Below, piece by piece: positions 1-6,673 of a stretch of 11,048 nt of DNA. Numbering within the stretch: the stretch's first letter is position 1; the number at the start of each line of letters is the position of its first letter. The stretch comes from JBDTMT01 sp033764095 (GTDB lineage Bacteria; Desulfobacterota; Binatia; HRBIN30; CADEER01), in NCBI GenBank assembly GCA_033764095.1, contig JANRJF010000306.1:1-11048 (forward strand), written 5' to 3'. The position numbers and the translations under genes were made by a program. The notes below the pieces were generated by a model. That model saw nothing but the letters and a program-made list of their open reading frames with translations. It made no database searches and was not told the origin of the DNA.

Positions 1-167
1 TCGCCGAGCACCGGCCGCTCGCGCACCCGCGTCCCGCGCGCGGCGAACCCCGGCACGACAAGCCCGCCGAGCACCTCGTCGCGCGGCGCCGCGGCGTTGA
101 GCGCCTCGACGACCGCCAGCACCTCGCGGCCGTGGCCCCCGGCGCCGATGATCACCACCGGCGTCAC
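1..167 (-). CDS. NeuD/PglD-type sugar acyltransferase, N-terminal part only
   Basis: This gene is read leftwards and runs off the window, so only about 55 N-terminal residues are visible. After a GTG start the translation reads VTPVVIIGAGGHGREVLAVV, which is the glycine-rich IIGAGGHG loop and following helix of the PglD_N domain. That domain precedes the left-handed beta-helix acyltransferase domain in NeuD/PglD/VioB-like proteins. Known members use acetyl-CoA to acylate sialic acid or the amino group of a UDP/dTDP-4-amino-sugar. The GTG overlaps the TGA of the upstream glycosyltransferase by four bases (GTGA), so translation is probably coupled. The start was chosen on that overlap and because the motif begins within a few residues, as is usual. 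The preceding sugar aminotransferase suggests an amino-sugar substrate, which is inference. The catalytic hexapeptide-repeat domain lies outside the window, so the substrate cannot be judged. Confidence 0.8.
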   Translation of the reverse strand, partial: MTPVVIIGAGGHGREVLAVVEALNAAAPRDEVLGGLVVPGFAARGTRVRERPVLG

Positions 168-1165
168 ACCGCCTCGCGGTGCGGCGCGGCGGCGGCGGTG
201 GCCGCCTCGCCGCCGGCGCGCGCGCGCGGCGGGCGCAGCACCGTTTCGACGACGAAGTTGGGCAGCCGCCGGATCTCGTAGTAGCTGCGCCACAGGTATT
301 CGCCGATGATCCCGAGCATCACCAGCTGCACCCCGGCGAGCCCGAGGATGCAGATCATGATCGGCGCCCAGCCCTCGATCGGCAGGCCCCAGACCAGGCG
401 CAGGACGAAGATCAGCGACGCATACGCGAAGCTGAGCAGCGAGACGAGCAGTCCGGCGCCGGTGATCAGCCGCACCGGCGCGACCGTGTAGGTGACGAAC
501 CCGTCGATGAAGTACTTGATCTTCTTCGACAGCGTCCACCGCGACCGCCCGACCTCGCGCCGCCGGCGCTCGTACGGAATCACCGCGGGCGCGAAGCCCA
601 TCCAGAGGATCTGTCCCTGCAGGAAGGTGTTCTTCTCCTCGATCGCGTTCATCAGCTCGACCACCTGGCGGTCGAGCAGAAAGAAATCGAAGCCGCCCTC
701 CGGCATGTTCGGGATCGCGAAGCGCCGCATGAGCCGGTAGAACGCGCGCGACGTCCAGCGCGCGAACGAGCCGTCGTGGCGCGCGGTGCGCGTCGCCAGG
801 ACGACCTTGCTGTCGCCCCGGCGCCAGCGGCGTACCATCTCCAGGATGAGCTCGGGCGGATCCTGCAGGTCGGCCGACATCACGACGCAGCAGTCGCCGG
901 TCGCCTCGCGCAGGCCGGCGAGGATGGCCGCCACCTGGCCGAAGTTGCGCGTCAGCTTGACCACGTGCACGCGATCCGGCGCGGCGGCACGTAGCGCCAG
1001 CAGCGCCTCGTAGGAGCGATCGCCCGAGCCGTCGTCGACGAACACCACCTCCCAGTCGCAGTCCGCCGGCAGGTCGCGCAGCGCGGTCTCCAGCGCCGCC
1101 CAGGTGAGCGGCAGGTTGGCCTCGTTGAAGTACACCGGGATGACCACCGACACGCGCGTCGACAT
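164..1165 (-). CDS. GtrB/ArnC/DPM1-like family 2 glycosyltransferase (polyprenyl-phosphate type)
   Basis: A 333-residue family 2 glycosyltransferase. The GT-A domain shows SVVIPVYFNE (residues 6-15), FVDDGS (42-47), the RNFGQ segment (73-77) and the metal-binding region DLQDPPE (99-105). A positively charged stretch (YERRRREVGRSRWTLSKKIKY) follows, then two hydrophobic helices at about residues 245-305, ending GEYLWRSYYEIRRLPNFVVE. This order is typical of enzymes that move a sugar from a nucleotide carrier onto undecaprenyl or dolichyl phosphate at the cytoplasmic membrane face, such as GtrB, ArnC and DPM1. The length, about 330, matches the family. The ATG lies eight bases after the aminotransferase stop with a GAGGG ribosome site overlapping that stop, and the next gene overlaps by four bases, so the three genes form one operon. 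The C-terminal 25 residues are Ala/Arg-rich and unconserved in appearance. The sugar donor cannot be told from sequence. Confidence 0.9.
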   Translation of the reverse strand: MSTRVSVVIPVYFNEANLPLTWAALETALRDLPADCDWEVVFVDDGSGDRSYEALLALRAAAPDRVHVVKLTRNFGQVAAILAGLREATGDCCVVMSADLQDPPELILEMVRRWRRGDSKVVLATRTARHDGSFARWTSRAFYRLMRRFAIPNMPEGGFDFFLLDRQVVELMNAIEEKNTFLQGQILWMGFAPAVIPYERRRREVGRSRWTLSKKIKYFIDGFVTYTVAPVRLITGAGLLVSLLSFAYASLIFVLRLVWGLPIEGWAPIMICILGLAGVQLVMLGIIGEYLWRSYYEIRRLPNFVVETVLRPPRARAGGEAATAAAAPHREAV

Positions 1166-1173
1166 CGGCGCCC

Positions 1174-2517
1174 TCAGCTGCCCGCGCGCAGCGCGGCGCG
1201 CACGCGCGGCGCGCTGGCGTGCAGCGCGCGAATGGCATCGACGATCGCGTCGACGTCGGCCGCGGCCAGCTCGCCGTAGAGCGGCAGACAGAGGATGCGC
1301 GTCGCCAGCCGCGTCGCATTGGGCAGGACGCACGGTCGCGCCGACGGCAGGTGCCGGTAGGCATCGTTGTCGGAGCAGAGCGGGTGGAAGTACTTGCGCG
1401 CGATGACCTGCTCGGCGCGCAGCGCCGCGTGCAGCTCGTCGCGCGTCAACCCGAACTCGCTCGGCTCGACCTCGACGGAAAAGTAGGCGTGGTTCGGTTC
1501 GGTGGCCGGCGCCCCGCGCTGCTGGCGCAGACCGGGGACGCCAGCGAGGCCGGCGCGATAGCGCGCCACCAGGCGGCCGCGCGCGGCGATCTCCTCGTCG
1601 ATCAGGCCGAACAGCGACAATCCGAGCGCCGCATGCAGCTCCGACAGCTTGCCGTTGAGGCCGACGCCGCGTACCTCGTCCTCGTTGACGATGCCGAAGT
1701 TGCGCAGCAGGGCGATCGCGCCCGCCCGCTCGGCGTCCGCGCCGACCACCGCGCCGCCCTCGGCGGTGTGAAACAGCTTGGTGGCGTGGAAGCTGAGCAC
1801 CGACAGATCGCCCCAGTGCCCGATCGGCCGGCCCTGATGTGACACGCCGAAGGCGTGCGCGGCGTCGTAGACGACGCGCAGCCCGCGCTGCGCCGCGAGC
1901 CGCTCGATCGCCAGCACGTCGCACGGGTTGCCGAACACGTGCACCGGCAGCAGCGCGCTGGTCTGCGGTGTGATCAGCTCGGCGGCGCGCTGCGGATCGA
2001 GGTTGTAGGTGTCCGGATCGACGTCGCAGAACACCGGCGTCAGCCCGTTCCATTCGATGGCGTGCACGGTCGCCGGGAAGGTGAACGGCGTGGTGATGAC
2101 CTCGCCGCGCAGCGCCAGCGAGCGCAGCGCCACCTGCAGCGCCACCGTCCCGTTGCAGAAGGCCGCGCAGAAGCCGACGCCGAGGCGTTCACGCAGCAGG
2201 CGCTCCAACCGCCGCACCAGCGCGCCGTCGTTGGTGAACCAGCGCGCCGCCAGCACGGCGTCGAGCTCCGCCGCGAAGGCGCGCCGATCCGGCACCCGCG
2301 GCCGCGTCACGTAGATCGGCGCGGCCAGGCGCGGCGTCCCACCGAGGTTGGCCGGCGCGCGCGCGGCGGCCGCCGACGCGACTGACGCGGACCCGCTCAG
2401 GGCCGCCTCCCGGCCGCCGGCGCGGCGCGCCGCGAAACCGTCGTCGTCTGCTGCGCTCGTCCCGACATGACCCGCCCGTGTCCTCTCCGTTGCGAGGCGG
2501 ACGGAGGCATAGCGCAT
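1174..2517 (-). CDS. DegT/DnrJ/EryC1/StrS-family sugar aminotransferase
   Basis: A PLP-dependent sugar aminotransferase of 447 residues from the ATG at 2517. The conserved fold starts near residue 68 (IYVTRPRVPD...RWFTNDGALV). Asp218 in VYDAAHAFG should contact the pyridine nitrogen of PLP, Lys247 in SFHATKLFHTAEGG is the Schiff-base lysine, and GLNGKLSELHAALGL (286-300) is the conserved substrate-side segment. The family transaminates keto-sugar nucleotides; the FHATKLFHT/HVFGNPCD wording resembles VioA/DesI-type dTDP-4-keto-6-deoxyglucose enzymes, but that is a resemblance from memory. It is the first gene of the leftward cassette with a glycosyltransferase and a NeuD-like acyltransferase. 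Oddity: about 65 Ala/Arg/Gly-rich residues precede the normal family start, with no ribosome site before ATG 2517. The only in-frame alternatives seen are a CTG at about residue 40 and a GTG within YVTRP that would give a minimal N-terminus. The start is therefore uncertain. Confidence 0.9.
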   Translation of the reverse strand: MRYASVRLATERTRAGHVGTSAADDDGFAARRAGGREAALSGSASVASAAAARAPANLGGTPRLAAPIYVTRPRVPDRRAFAAELDAVLAARWFTNDGALVRRLERLLRERLGVGFCAAFCNGTVALQVALRSLALRGEVITTPFTFPATVHAIEWNGLTPVFCDVDPDTYNLDPQRAAELITPQTSALLPVHVFGNPCDVLAIERLAAQRGLRVVYDAAHAFGVSHQGRPIGHWGDLSVLSFHATKLFHTAEGGAVVGADAERAGAIALLRNFGIVNEDEVRGVGLNGKLSELHAALGLSLFGLIDEEIAARGRLVARYRAGLAGVPGLRQQRGAPATEPNHAYFSVEVEPSEFGLTRDELHAALRAEQVIARKYFHPLCSDNDAYRHLPSARPCVLPNATRLATRILCLPLYGELAAADVDAIVDAIRALHASAPRVRAALRAGS

Positions 2518-2526
2518 GTGCGATGG

Positions 2527-2532
2527 AATCTA
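2527..2532 (-). promoter_or_regulatory. Candidate -10 element for the leftward sugar cassette
   Basis: On the minus strand TAGATT (four matches to TATAAT) sits nine bases before the ATG at 2517, inside an AT-rich patch (GGATTTTAGATTCC) in otherwise GC-rich DNA. If it is used, transcription would begin at or very close to the ATG, giving a leaderless message, which fits the lack of a ribosome site. No convincing -35 hexamer is seen at the right distance, so the call is weak. Confidence 0.25.
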
Positions 2533-2575
2533 AAATCCACGCACCCGCGGGGCACTGCCGGGGCGCCGCCACGGC

Positions 2576-2604
2576 TTGAGTTGACCCGGGAACTGTTCTA
2601 GGCA
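2576..2604 (+). promoter_or_regulatory. Candidate promoter of the 3-hydroxyacyl-CoA dehydrogenase gene
   Basis: TTGAGT (2576-2581) and TAGGCA (2599-2604) are 17 bases apart, about 64 bases ahead of the ATG at 2668, in the divergent intergenic region. The -10 keeps the TA start but has GG in the centre. The thiolase gene has a similar arrangement upstream, ending TAGGGT, which raises confidence slightly. The leader also carries AGGGAG (2651-2656) 11 bases before the ATG. Confidence 0.4.
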
Positions 2605-2667
2605 CCGAGAGTTTCGCGTTCCGAAAAACCCAACCAATTCCAGGTCGAAAAGGGAGCACCCGCGCGT

Positions 2668-3975
2668 ATGGTCAACATCCAGCGAGTCGTGATTCTCGGT
2701 GCGAACGGCACCATGGGCGCGGGCAGCGCCGAGGTTTTTGCCGCCGGCGGATGCGATGTCGTGCTGCTGGCGCGCTCGACCGAGAAGGCGCGCGAGGGCC
2801 TGGTCGGGGCGCAGAACATGGCCAAGTCGCTGACCATCGGGAACCTGATGTCGGTCGGGACCTACGACGGCGACTTCGACGAGACGGTCAGCAAGGCCGA
2901 TCTGATCTTCGAGGCGCTGGCCGAGGACATGGAGATCAAGAAGGCGTTCTTCGAGCGCGTCGACAAGGTGCGCCGCAAGGACTCGATCGTCGCCACCGTC
3001 TCCTCCGGCCTGTCGATCACCGGCATGGCCGCCGGGCGCTCGGAGAGCTTCCGCAAGAACTTCCTCGGCATCCACCTCTTCAACCCGCCGAGCGTCATCG
3101 TCGGCACCGAGGTCATTCCGCACGCCGACACCGATCCCAAGCTGGTGCCGGCGATCGTCGAGATGATGGAGCGCCGCTTCGGCCGCGTCATCACCCTGTG
3201 CCGCGACCTGCCCGCCTTCGCCGGCAACCGCATCGGCTTCAAGGTCCTCAACGAGTGCGCGCAGCTCGCCGCCGAGCACGGCGTCGCCTTCGTCGACTAC
3301 CTGGTCGGCCCCTACACCGGGCGCGCCATGCCGCCGCTGTCGACCATCGACCTGGTCGGCTGGGACGTGCACAAGGCGATCGTCGACAACGTGCACGCCA
3401 ACCTCAAGGACGAGGCGCACGCCCACTTCCTGCTGCCGACCTACATGGCGGAGCTGATCGAGGAGGGACACCTCGGCAACAAGACGCCGGAGCGCGGCGG
3501 CTTCTACCGGCGCACCAAGGAGGACGGCAAGACCGTCAACCTGGTGCTCGACCCCAAGAGCGGCGCCTACAAGTCGCCGGCCGACCAGAAGCTCGAGCCG
3601 ATCGCCTTCGTCGAGAAGATGCGCCAGCTGCACAACGTCGGCCGCTATGCCGAGGCGTTCAAGGTCTTCCTCGACGCCAAGGGCAAGGAGGCCGACCTGG
3701 CCCGCAAGGTGGTGCTCGGCTACGTCAGCTATGGCCTCAACCGGGTGGGCGACAACGAGGTCGTCAACGCCCCCAGCGACGTCGACAAGATCATGGGCTT
3801 CGGCTTCAACTGGGCGCCGCCGACGGTGCTGGCCGACGTGATGGGTATCAAGGAGACCATCGCGGCGCTGGAGAAGGCGGGCCTGCCGGTGCCGAAGGTG
3901 CTCGCCAACGCCAAGCCGGGCCAGCGCCTGTTCACCGTTCCGGACGTCAACGCAGGTCGATTCTTCGCTGGCTGA
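2668..3975 (+). CDS. 3-hydroxyacyl-CoA dehydrogenase, stand-alone HAD form
   Basis: A 435-residue NAD-dependent 3-hydroxyacyl-CoA dehydrogenase, which oxidises L-3-hydroxyacyl-CoA to 3-ketoacyl-CoA in beta-oxidation. A Rossmann loop GANGTMG (residues 11-17) is followed by FEALAEDMEIKK (81-92), the VSSGLSI serine region (111-117), catalytic His136 in GIHLFNPP, Glu148 twelve residues later, and Asn187 in FAGNRIGF. The His-Glu spacing matches the family. A helical C-terminal domain follows, with a second part (YVSYGLNRVGDNEVV...GFNWAPP) resembling the duplicated C-domain of FadB-like proteins. There is no crotonase domain, so enoyl-CoA hydratase activity must come from elsewhere. The glycine loop has one residue more than the usual GxGxMG. 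The ATG follows AGGGAG by 11 bases. The thiolase that would use its product lies 92 bases downstream, so the two plausibly act in sequence. The chain length or nature of the substrate is not visible. Confidence 0.9.
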   Translation: MVNIQRVVILGANGTMGAGSAEVFAAGGCDVVLLARSTEKAREGLVGAQNMAKSLTIGNLMSVGTYDGDFDETVSKADLIFEALAEDMEIKKAFFERVDKVRRKDSIVATVSSGLSITGMAAGRSESFRKNFLGIHLFNPPSVIVGTEVIPHADTDPKLVPAIVEMMERRFGRVITLCRDLPAFAGNRIGFKVLNECAQLAAEHGVAFVDYLVGPYTGRAMPPLSTIDLVGWDVHKAIVDNVHANLKDEAHAHFLLPTYMAELIEEGHLGNKTPERGGFYRRTKEDGKTVNLVLDPKSGAYKSPADQKLEPIAFVEKMRQLHNVGRYAEAFKVFLDAKGKEADLARKVVLGYVSYGLNRVGDNEVVNAPSDVDKIMGFGFNWAPPTVLADVMGIKETIAALEKAGLPVPKVLANAKPGQRLFTVPDVNAGRFFAG

Positions 3976-3992
3976 AGGAGCGTTCAGTCACC

Positions 3993-4022
3993 TTGTATCG
4001 CCCCAAATCCATTTGTTAGGGT
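3993..4022 (+). promoter_or_regulatory. Candidate promoter of the thiolase gene
   Basis: TTGTAT (3993-3998) and TAGGGT (4017-4022) are 18 bases apart, in a locally AT-rich stretch between the dehydrogenase stop and the thiolase. TAGGGT keeps the T, A and final T that matter most in a -10. It would give a leader of about 38 bases. The form resembles the candidate promoter of the upstream gene. The thiolase may therefore be transcribed on its own as well as by read-through. Confidence 0.45.
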
Positions 4023-4053
4023 CGGCCGCAGTGGGTGGGCAGACCCCCCGCGG

Positions 4054-4059
4054 AAGGAG
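4054..4059 (+). promoter_or_regulatory. Strong ribosome binding site fixing the thiolase start
   Basis: AAGGAG lies eight bases before ATG 4068. This decides in favour of that ATG over the upstream in-frame GTG at 4035, which would add eleven residues without family resemblance. Confidence 0.85.
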
Positions 4060-4067
4060 AGACTCCT

Positions 4068-5297
4068 ATGGCGGCTCCAGTCTACGTCCTGGGCGGATAT
4101 CAGACCGATTTCGCGCGCAACTGGACGAAGGAGAGCAAGCACATCGTCGCGATGATGCGCGAGGGTGTGGTCGGCGGCCTGGAAGCGACCGGCATCGACC
4201 CGAAGGACATCGAGGTCGGCCACGTCGGCAACTTCGCGGCTGAGCTCTACGCGATGCAGGGACACCTCGGCGCATTCCTGGTCGACTGCGACCCGGCTTT
4301 TTCGGGCCTGCCGACGGCACGCCACGAAGCGGCCTGCGCCTCCGGCTCGATCGCGCTGCTGGCGGCATCGGCCGAGATCGAGGCCGGGCGCTACGACCTG
4401 GCGCTGGTGGTCGGCGTCGAGCAGATGAAGACGGTCGACCCGAAGCGCGGCGGCGACTTCCTCGGCACCGCTGCCTGGTACGACCGCGAGGCGAAGGGCA
4501 TCGAGTTCCCCTTCCCCAAGCTGTTCGGCCGGCTCGGCGACGAGTACGACAAGCGCTTCGGCCTCAAGGACGAGCACCTCGCCCACATCTCGGCGGTCAA
4601 CTACTCGAACGCCAAGCGCAACCCGCTGGCACAGACGCGCAACTGGTACATGACCGAGGAGCACGCCAACGCCGACGACAAGTTCAACGGCAAGATCGGC
4701 GGGCGCATCAAGATCAGCGACTGCTCGCAGGTCACCGACGGCTGCGTCTCGCTGTTCCTCGCCTCGGAGAAGGGTGCGGCGGCGTACGCCAAGCAGCGCG
4801 GCATCAAGCTCGAGTCGATTCCCAAGATCCTCGGCTGGGGCCATCGCACCGCGCCGATCGAGTTCGACACCAAGGTCGCCGAGAGCAAGGACAACCCGTA
4901 CGTGCTGCCGCACACCCGCCAGGCGATCCTCGACGCCTTCAAGCGCGCCGGGGTGAAGGACTGCTGGGGCGTCAACGCGATCGAGACGCACGACTGCTTC
5001 ACCACCTCCGAGTACATGGCGATCGACCACTTCGGCCTGACCAAGCCGGGCGAGTCCTGGAAGGCGGTCGAGGAAGGCGTCATCGAGCTCGGCGGCAAGC
5101 TGCCGATCAACCCGAGCGGCGGCCTGATCGGCGCCGGGCATCCGGTCGGCGCCACCGGCGCACGCCAGGTGCTCGACGCCTACAAGCAGGTCACCGGCGG
5201 CGCCGGCGAGTACCAGGTCGAGGGCGCCAAGCGCATCGCGACGCTCAACATCGGCGGCTCCGGCACCACCAGCTGCTGCTTCGTCGTAGGCAACTGA
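4068..5297 (+). CDS. SCP2-type thiolase / acetyl-CoA acetyltransferase family protein
   Basis: A 409-residue thiolase-fold protein. Visible features are the N-terminal GGYQTDFAR (residues 9-17), nucleophilic Cys90 in EAACASGS, His308 in the THDCF motif (307-311) and His358 in GGLIGAGHPVGATG. HDCF instead of NEAF, and a C-terminal end reading NIGGSGTTSCCFVV without the usual CxGGG, place it with SCP2-thiolase/lipid-transfer-type thiolases rather than classical FadA. The family cleaves 3-ketoacyl-CoA, often branched or sterol-derived chains, with CoA; some homologues are non-catalytic. Here the nucleophile and both histidines are present, so thiolysis is likely. It follows a 3-hydroxyacyl-CoA dehydrogenase, whose product it could use. 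The start at ATG 4068 rests on the AAGGAG site. Two cysteines at 403-404 near the C-terminus are close to, but not in, the position of the classical second catalytic cysteine. Substrate is unknown. Confidence 0.88.
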   Translation: MAAPVYVLGGYQTDFARNWTKESKHIVAMMREGVVGGLEATGIDPKDIEVGHVGNFAAELYAMQGHLGAFLVDCDPAFSGLPTARHEAACASGSIALLAASAEIEAGRYDLALVVGVEQMKTVDPKRGGDFLGTAAWYDREAKGIEFPFPKLFGRLGDEYDKRFGLKDEHLAHISAVNYSNAKRNPLAQTRNWYMTEEHANADDKFNGKIGGRIKISDCSQVTDGCVSLFLASEKGAAAYAKQRGIKLESIPKILGWGHRTAPIEFDTKVAESKDNPYVLPHTRQAILDAFKRAGVKDCWGVNAIETHDCFTTSEYMAIDHFGLTKPGESWKAVEEGVIELGGKLPINPSGGLIGAGHPVGATGARQVLDAYKQVTGGAGEYQVEGAKRIATLNIGGSGTTSCCFVVGN

Positions 5298-5305
5298 TCC
5301 TCTCC

Positions 5306-5348
5306 CGCGCCGGGCGCGCCCGCCATTCCGGCGGCGCGCCCGGCCGCG
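5306..5348. terminator. GC-only hairpin downstream of the thiolase gene, possible terminator
   Basis: GCCGGGCGCGCC (5309-5320) pairs perfectly with GGCGCGCCCGGC (5333-5344) around a 12-base loop. Allowing one bulged C extends the stem by three pairs (5306-5308 with 5346-5348). It begins eight bases after the thiolase stop, where a terminator is expected. There is no T-run after it, so it may act as an RNA-stabilising or Rho-assisted hairpin rather than a classic intrinsic terminator. Confidence 0.45.
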
Positions 5349-5406
5349 TCGTCTCGTCTGCGCCCTGCGCGCATCGCATCAGCCCACCCGAAGGGGATCA
5401 TTAGCC

Positions 5407-6591
5407 ATGCCCGATTACGCCAAGGAATCCGTCGCCCTCCACTCCGAGCTGCACGGCAAGCTCGAAGTGAAGAGCAAGGTCGAGCTCAACAATCGCGACG
5501 ACCTCAGCCTCGCCTACACGCCCGGTGTGGCGCAGGTCTGCCACGAGATCGCCGCGGCGCCGGAGCGCGTGTTCGAGCTGACCCTCAAGCACAACACCGT
5601 GGCGGTGGTGTCGGACGGCTCGGCGATCCTCGGCATCGGCAACCTCGGGCCGGAAGCGGCGATCCCGGTGATGGAGGGCAAGGCGGTCCTGTTCAAGGAG
5701 TTCGCCGGCGTCGACGCCTTCCCGATCTGCCTCAAGACGCAGGACGTCGACGAGATCGTGCAGACCGTGCGGCTGATCGCGCCGGTGTTCGGCGGCATCA
5801 ACCTGGAGGACATCGCCGCGCCGCGCTGCTTCGACGTCGAGGATCGCCTGCAGGATCTCGGCATCCCGGTCTTCCACGACGACCAGCACGGCACCGCCAT
5901 CGTCGTGCTGGCGGCGCTGATCAACGCGCTCAAGGTCGCCAACAAGAAGCTCGACCAGTGCACCATCGTCTTCAACGGCAGCGGCGCCTCGGCGATCGCC
6001 TGCTGCCGGCTGATCCTCAACTACGGCTCGCTCGGCCGCGCCCCGATGCCGGCCGACGTGATCATGTGCGACTCGAAGGGCATCGTGCATCGCGGCCGCA
6101 CCGACCTGAACGCGCACAAGAAGGAAATCGCCGACCGCACCAACAAGCACAACATGCAGGGCGGGCTCGCCGACGCGCTGAAGGGCGCCGACATCTTCAT
6201 CGGCCTGTCGATGGGCAACCTGGTGACGCAGGACATGGTGCGCAGCATGCGCCCGCACCCGATCATCCTGGCGATGGCCAACCCGACGCCGGAGATCATG
6301 CCCGACCAGGCGCGCGCCGCCGGCGCCGCCGTCATCGGCACCGGGCGCAGCGACTTCCCCAACCAGATCAACAACGTCCTCGCCTTCCCCGGCGTCTTCC
6401 GCGGCGCCCTCGACGTGCGCGCCAAGGTGGTGAACGAGGACATGAAGATCGCCGCCGCCGAGGCGCTGGCCAACTACGTCATCGAGCCGACCCCGGAACG
6501 CATCATCCCCGACGCGCTCGACAAGGAAGTCGGCCGCCGCGTCGGCGTAGCAGTGGCGAAGGCCGCCCGCGACAGCGGTGTGTGTCGGTAG
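5407..6591 (+). CDS. NAD(P)-dependent malic enzyme, short form without phosphotransacetylase domain
   Basis: A 394-residue malic enzyme, which oxidatively decarboxylates malate to pyruvate with NAD(P) and a divalent metal. Visible residues are Tyr37 in AYTPGVA, Lys92 in EGKAVLFKEFAGVDAFP, the metal-binding Glu134-Asp135 in GGINLEDIAAP, IPVFHDDQHGTAIV (153-166), the dinucleotide loop FNGSGASAIA, and FPNQINNVLAFPGVFRGALD near the C-terminus. Length and order match the catalytic half of MaeB; the phosphotransacetylase-like regulatory domain of about 330 residues found in long MaeB proteins is absent, so acetyl-CoA control through that domain is not expected. The loop has NGSGAS where many relatives read GAGAAG; cofactor choice cannot be fixed from this. 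AAGGGG ends ten bases before the ATG. Its position after the acyl-CoA genes suggests pyruvate and NADPH supply, but co-regulation is inference. Confidence 0.93.
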   Translation: MPDYAKESVALHSELHGKLEVKSKVELNNRDDLSLAYTPGVAQVCHEIAAAPERVFELTLKHNTVAVVSDGSAILGIGNLGPEAAIPVMEGKAVLFKEFAGVDAFPICLKTQDVDEIVQTVRLIAPVFGGINLEDIAAPRCFDVEDRLQDLGIPVFHDDQHGTAIVVLAALINALKVANKKLDQCTIVFNGSGASAIACCRLILNYGSLGRAPMPADVIMCDSKGIVHRGRTDLNAHKKEIADRTNKHNMQGGLADALKGADIFIGLSMGNLVTQDMVRSMRPHPIILAMANPTPEIMPDQARAAGAAVIGTGRSDFPNQINNVLAFPGVFRGALDVRAKVVNEDMKIAAAEALANYVIEPTPERIIPDALDKEVGRRVGVAVAKAARDSGVCR

Positions 6592-6600
6592 GGCAGCGGA

Positions 6601-6639
6601 CAGCTGACCGCCGTCAGCCGTCAGCTCTCAGCCGTCAGC
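6601..6639. repeat. TCAGC array with exact 7-bp period
   Basis: TCAGC occurs at 6614, 6621, 6628 and 6635, exactly seven bases apart, preceded by the palindromic CAGCTG at 6601. On the other strand it reads as repeated GCTGACG/GCTGAGA. A short CCCCTG repeat follows. It lies just past the malic enzyme stop and does not code for anything I recognise. Function unknown. Confidence 0.7.
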
Positions 6640-6673
6640 CCCTGCCCCTGCCCGCCTTTGAGAAAGTCTCCGT

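Noticed and set aside
179..994. Plus-strand open frame opposite the glycosyltransferase
   Set aside because: Arg/Asp/His-rich with no motif; the minus-strand gene explains the region.
1166..2053. Extension of the glycosyltransferase frame by about 296 residues upstream of its ATG
   Set aside because: The added part is Arg/Ala-rich out-of-frame translation of the aminotransferase gene; the family start MSTRVSVVIPVY at 1165 has a ribosome site.
2530..3633. Long minus-strand open frame (367 residues) opposite the 3-hydroxyacyl-CoA dehydrogenase
   Set aside because: The translation is rich in Gly/Ala/Asp/Val/Leu/Arg without motifs and is the complement of a well-supported gene; open antisense frames are expected at this GC bias.
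4035..4067. GTG at 4035 as the thiolase start
   Set aside because: It would add MGRPPAEGETP, placing the AAGGAG ribosome site inside the coding region; ATG 4068 has ideal spacing.
3984..5141. Minus-strand open frame of 385 residues opposite the thiolase
   Set aside because: It has no recognisable domain and mirrors codon bias of the thiolase, which has a full set of motifs.
5401..6258. Minus-strand open frame opposite the malic enzyme
   Set aside because: Low-complexity His/Asp/Arg/Val-rich translation typical of antisense frames in GC-rich genes.
6601..6639. CRISPR-like array in the TCAGC repeats
   Set aside because: Units are 5-7 bases with a strict 7-bp period and no spacers; no cas genes are present.
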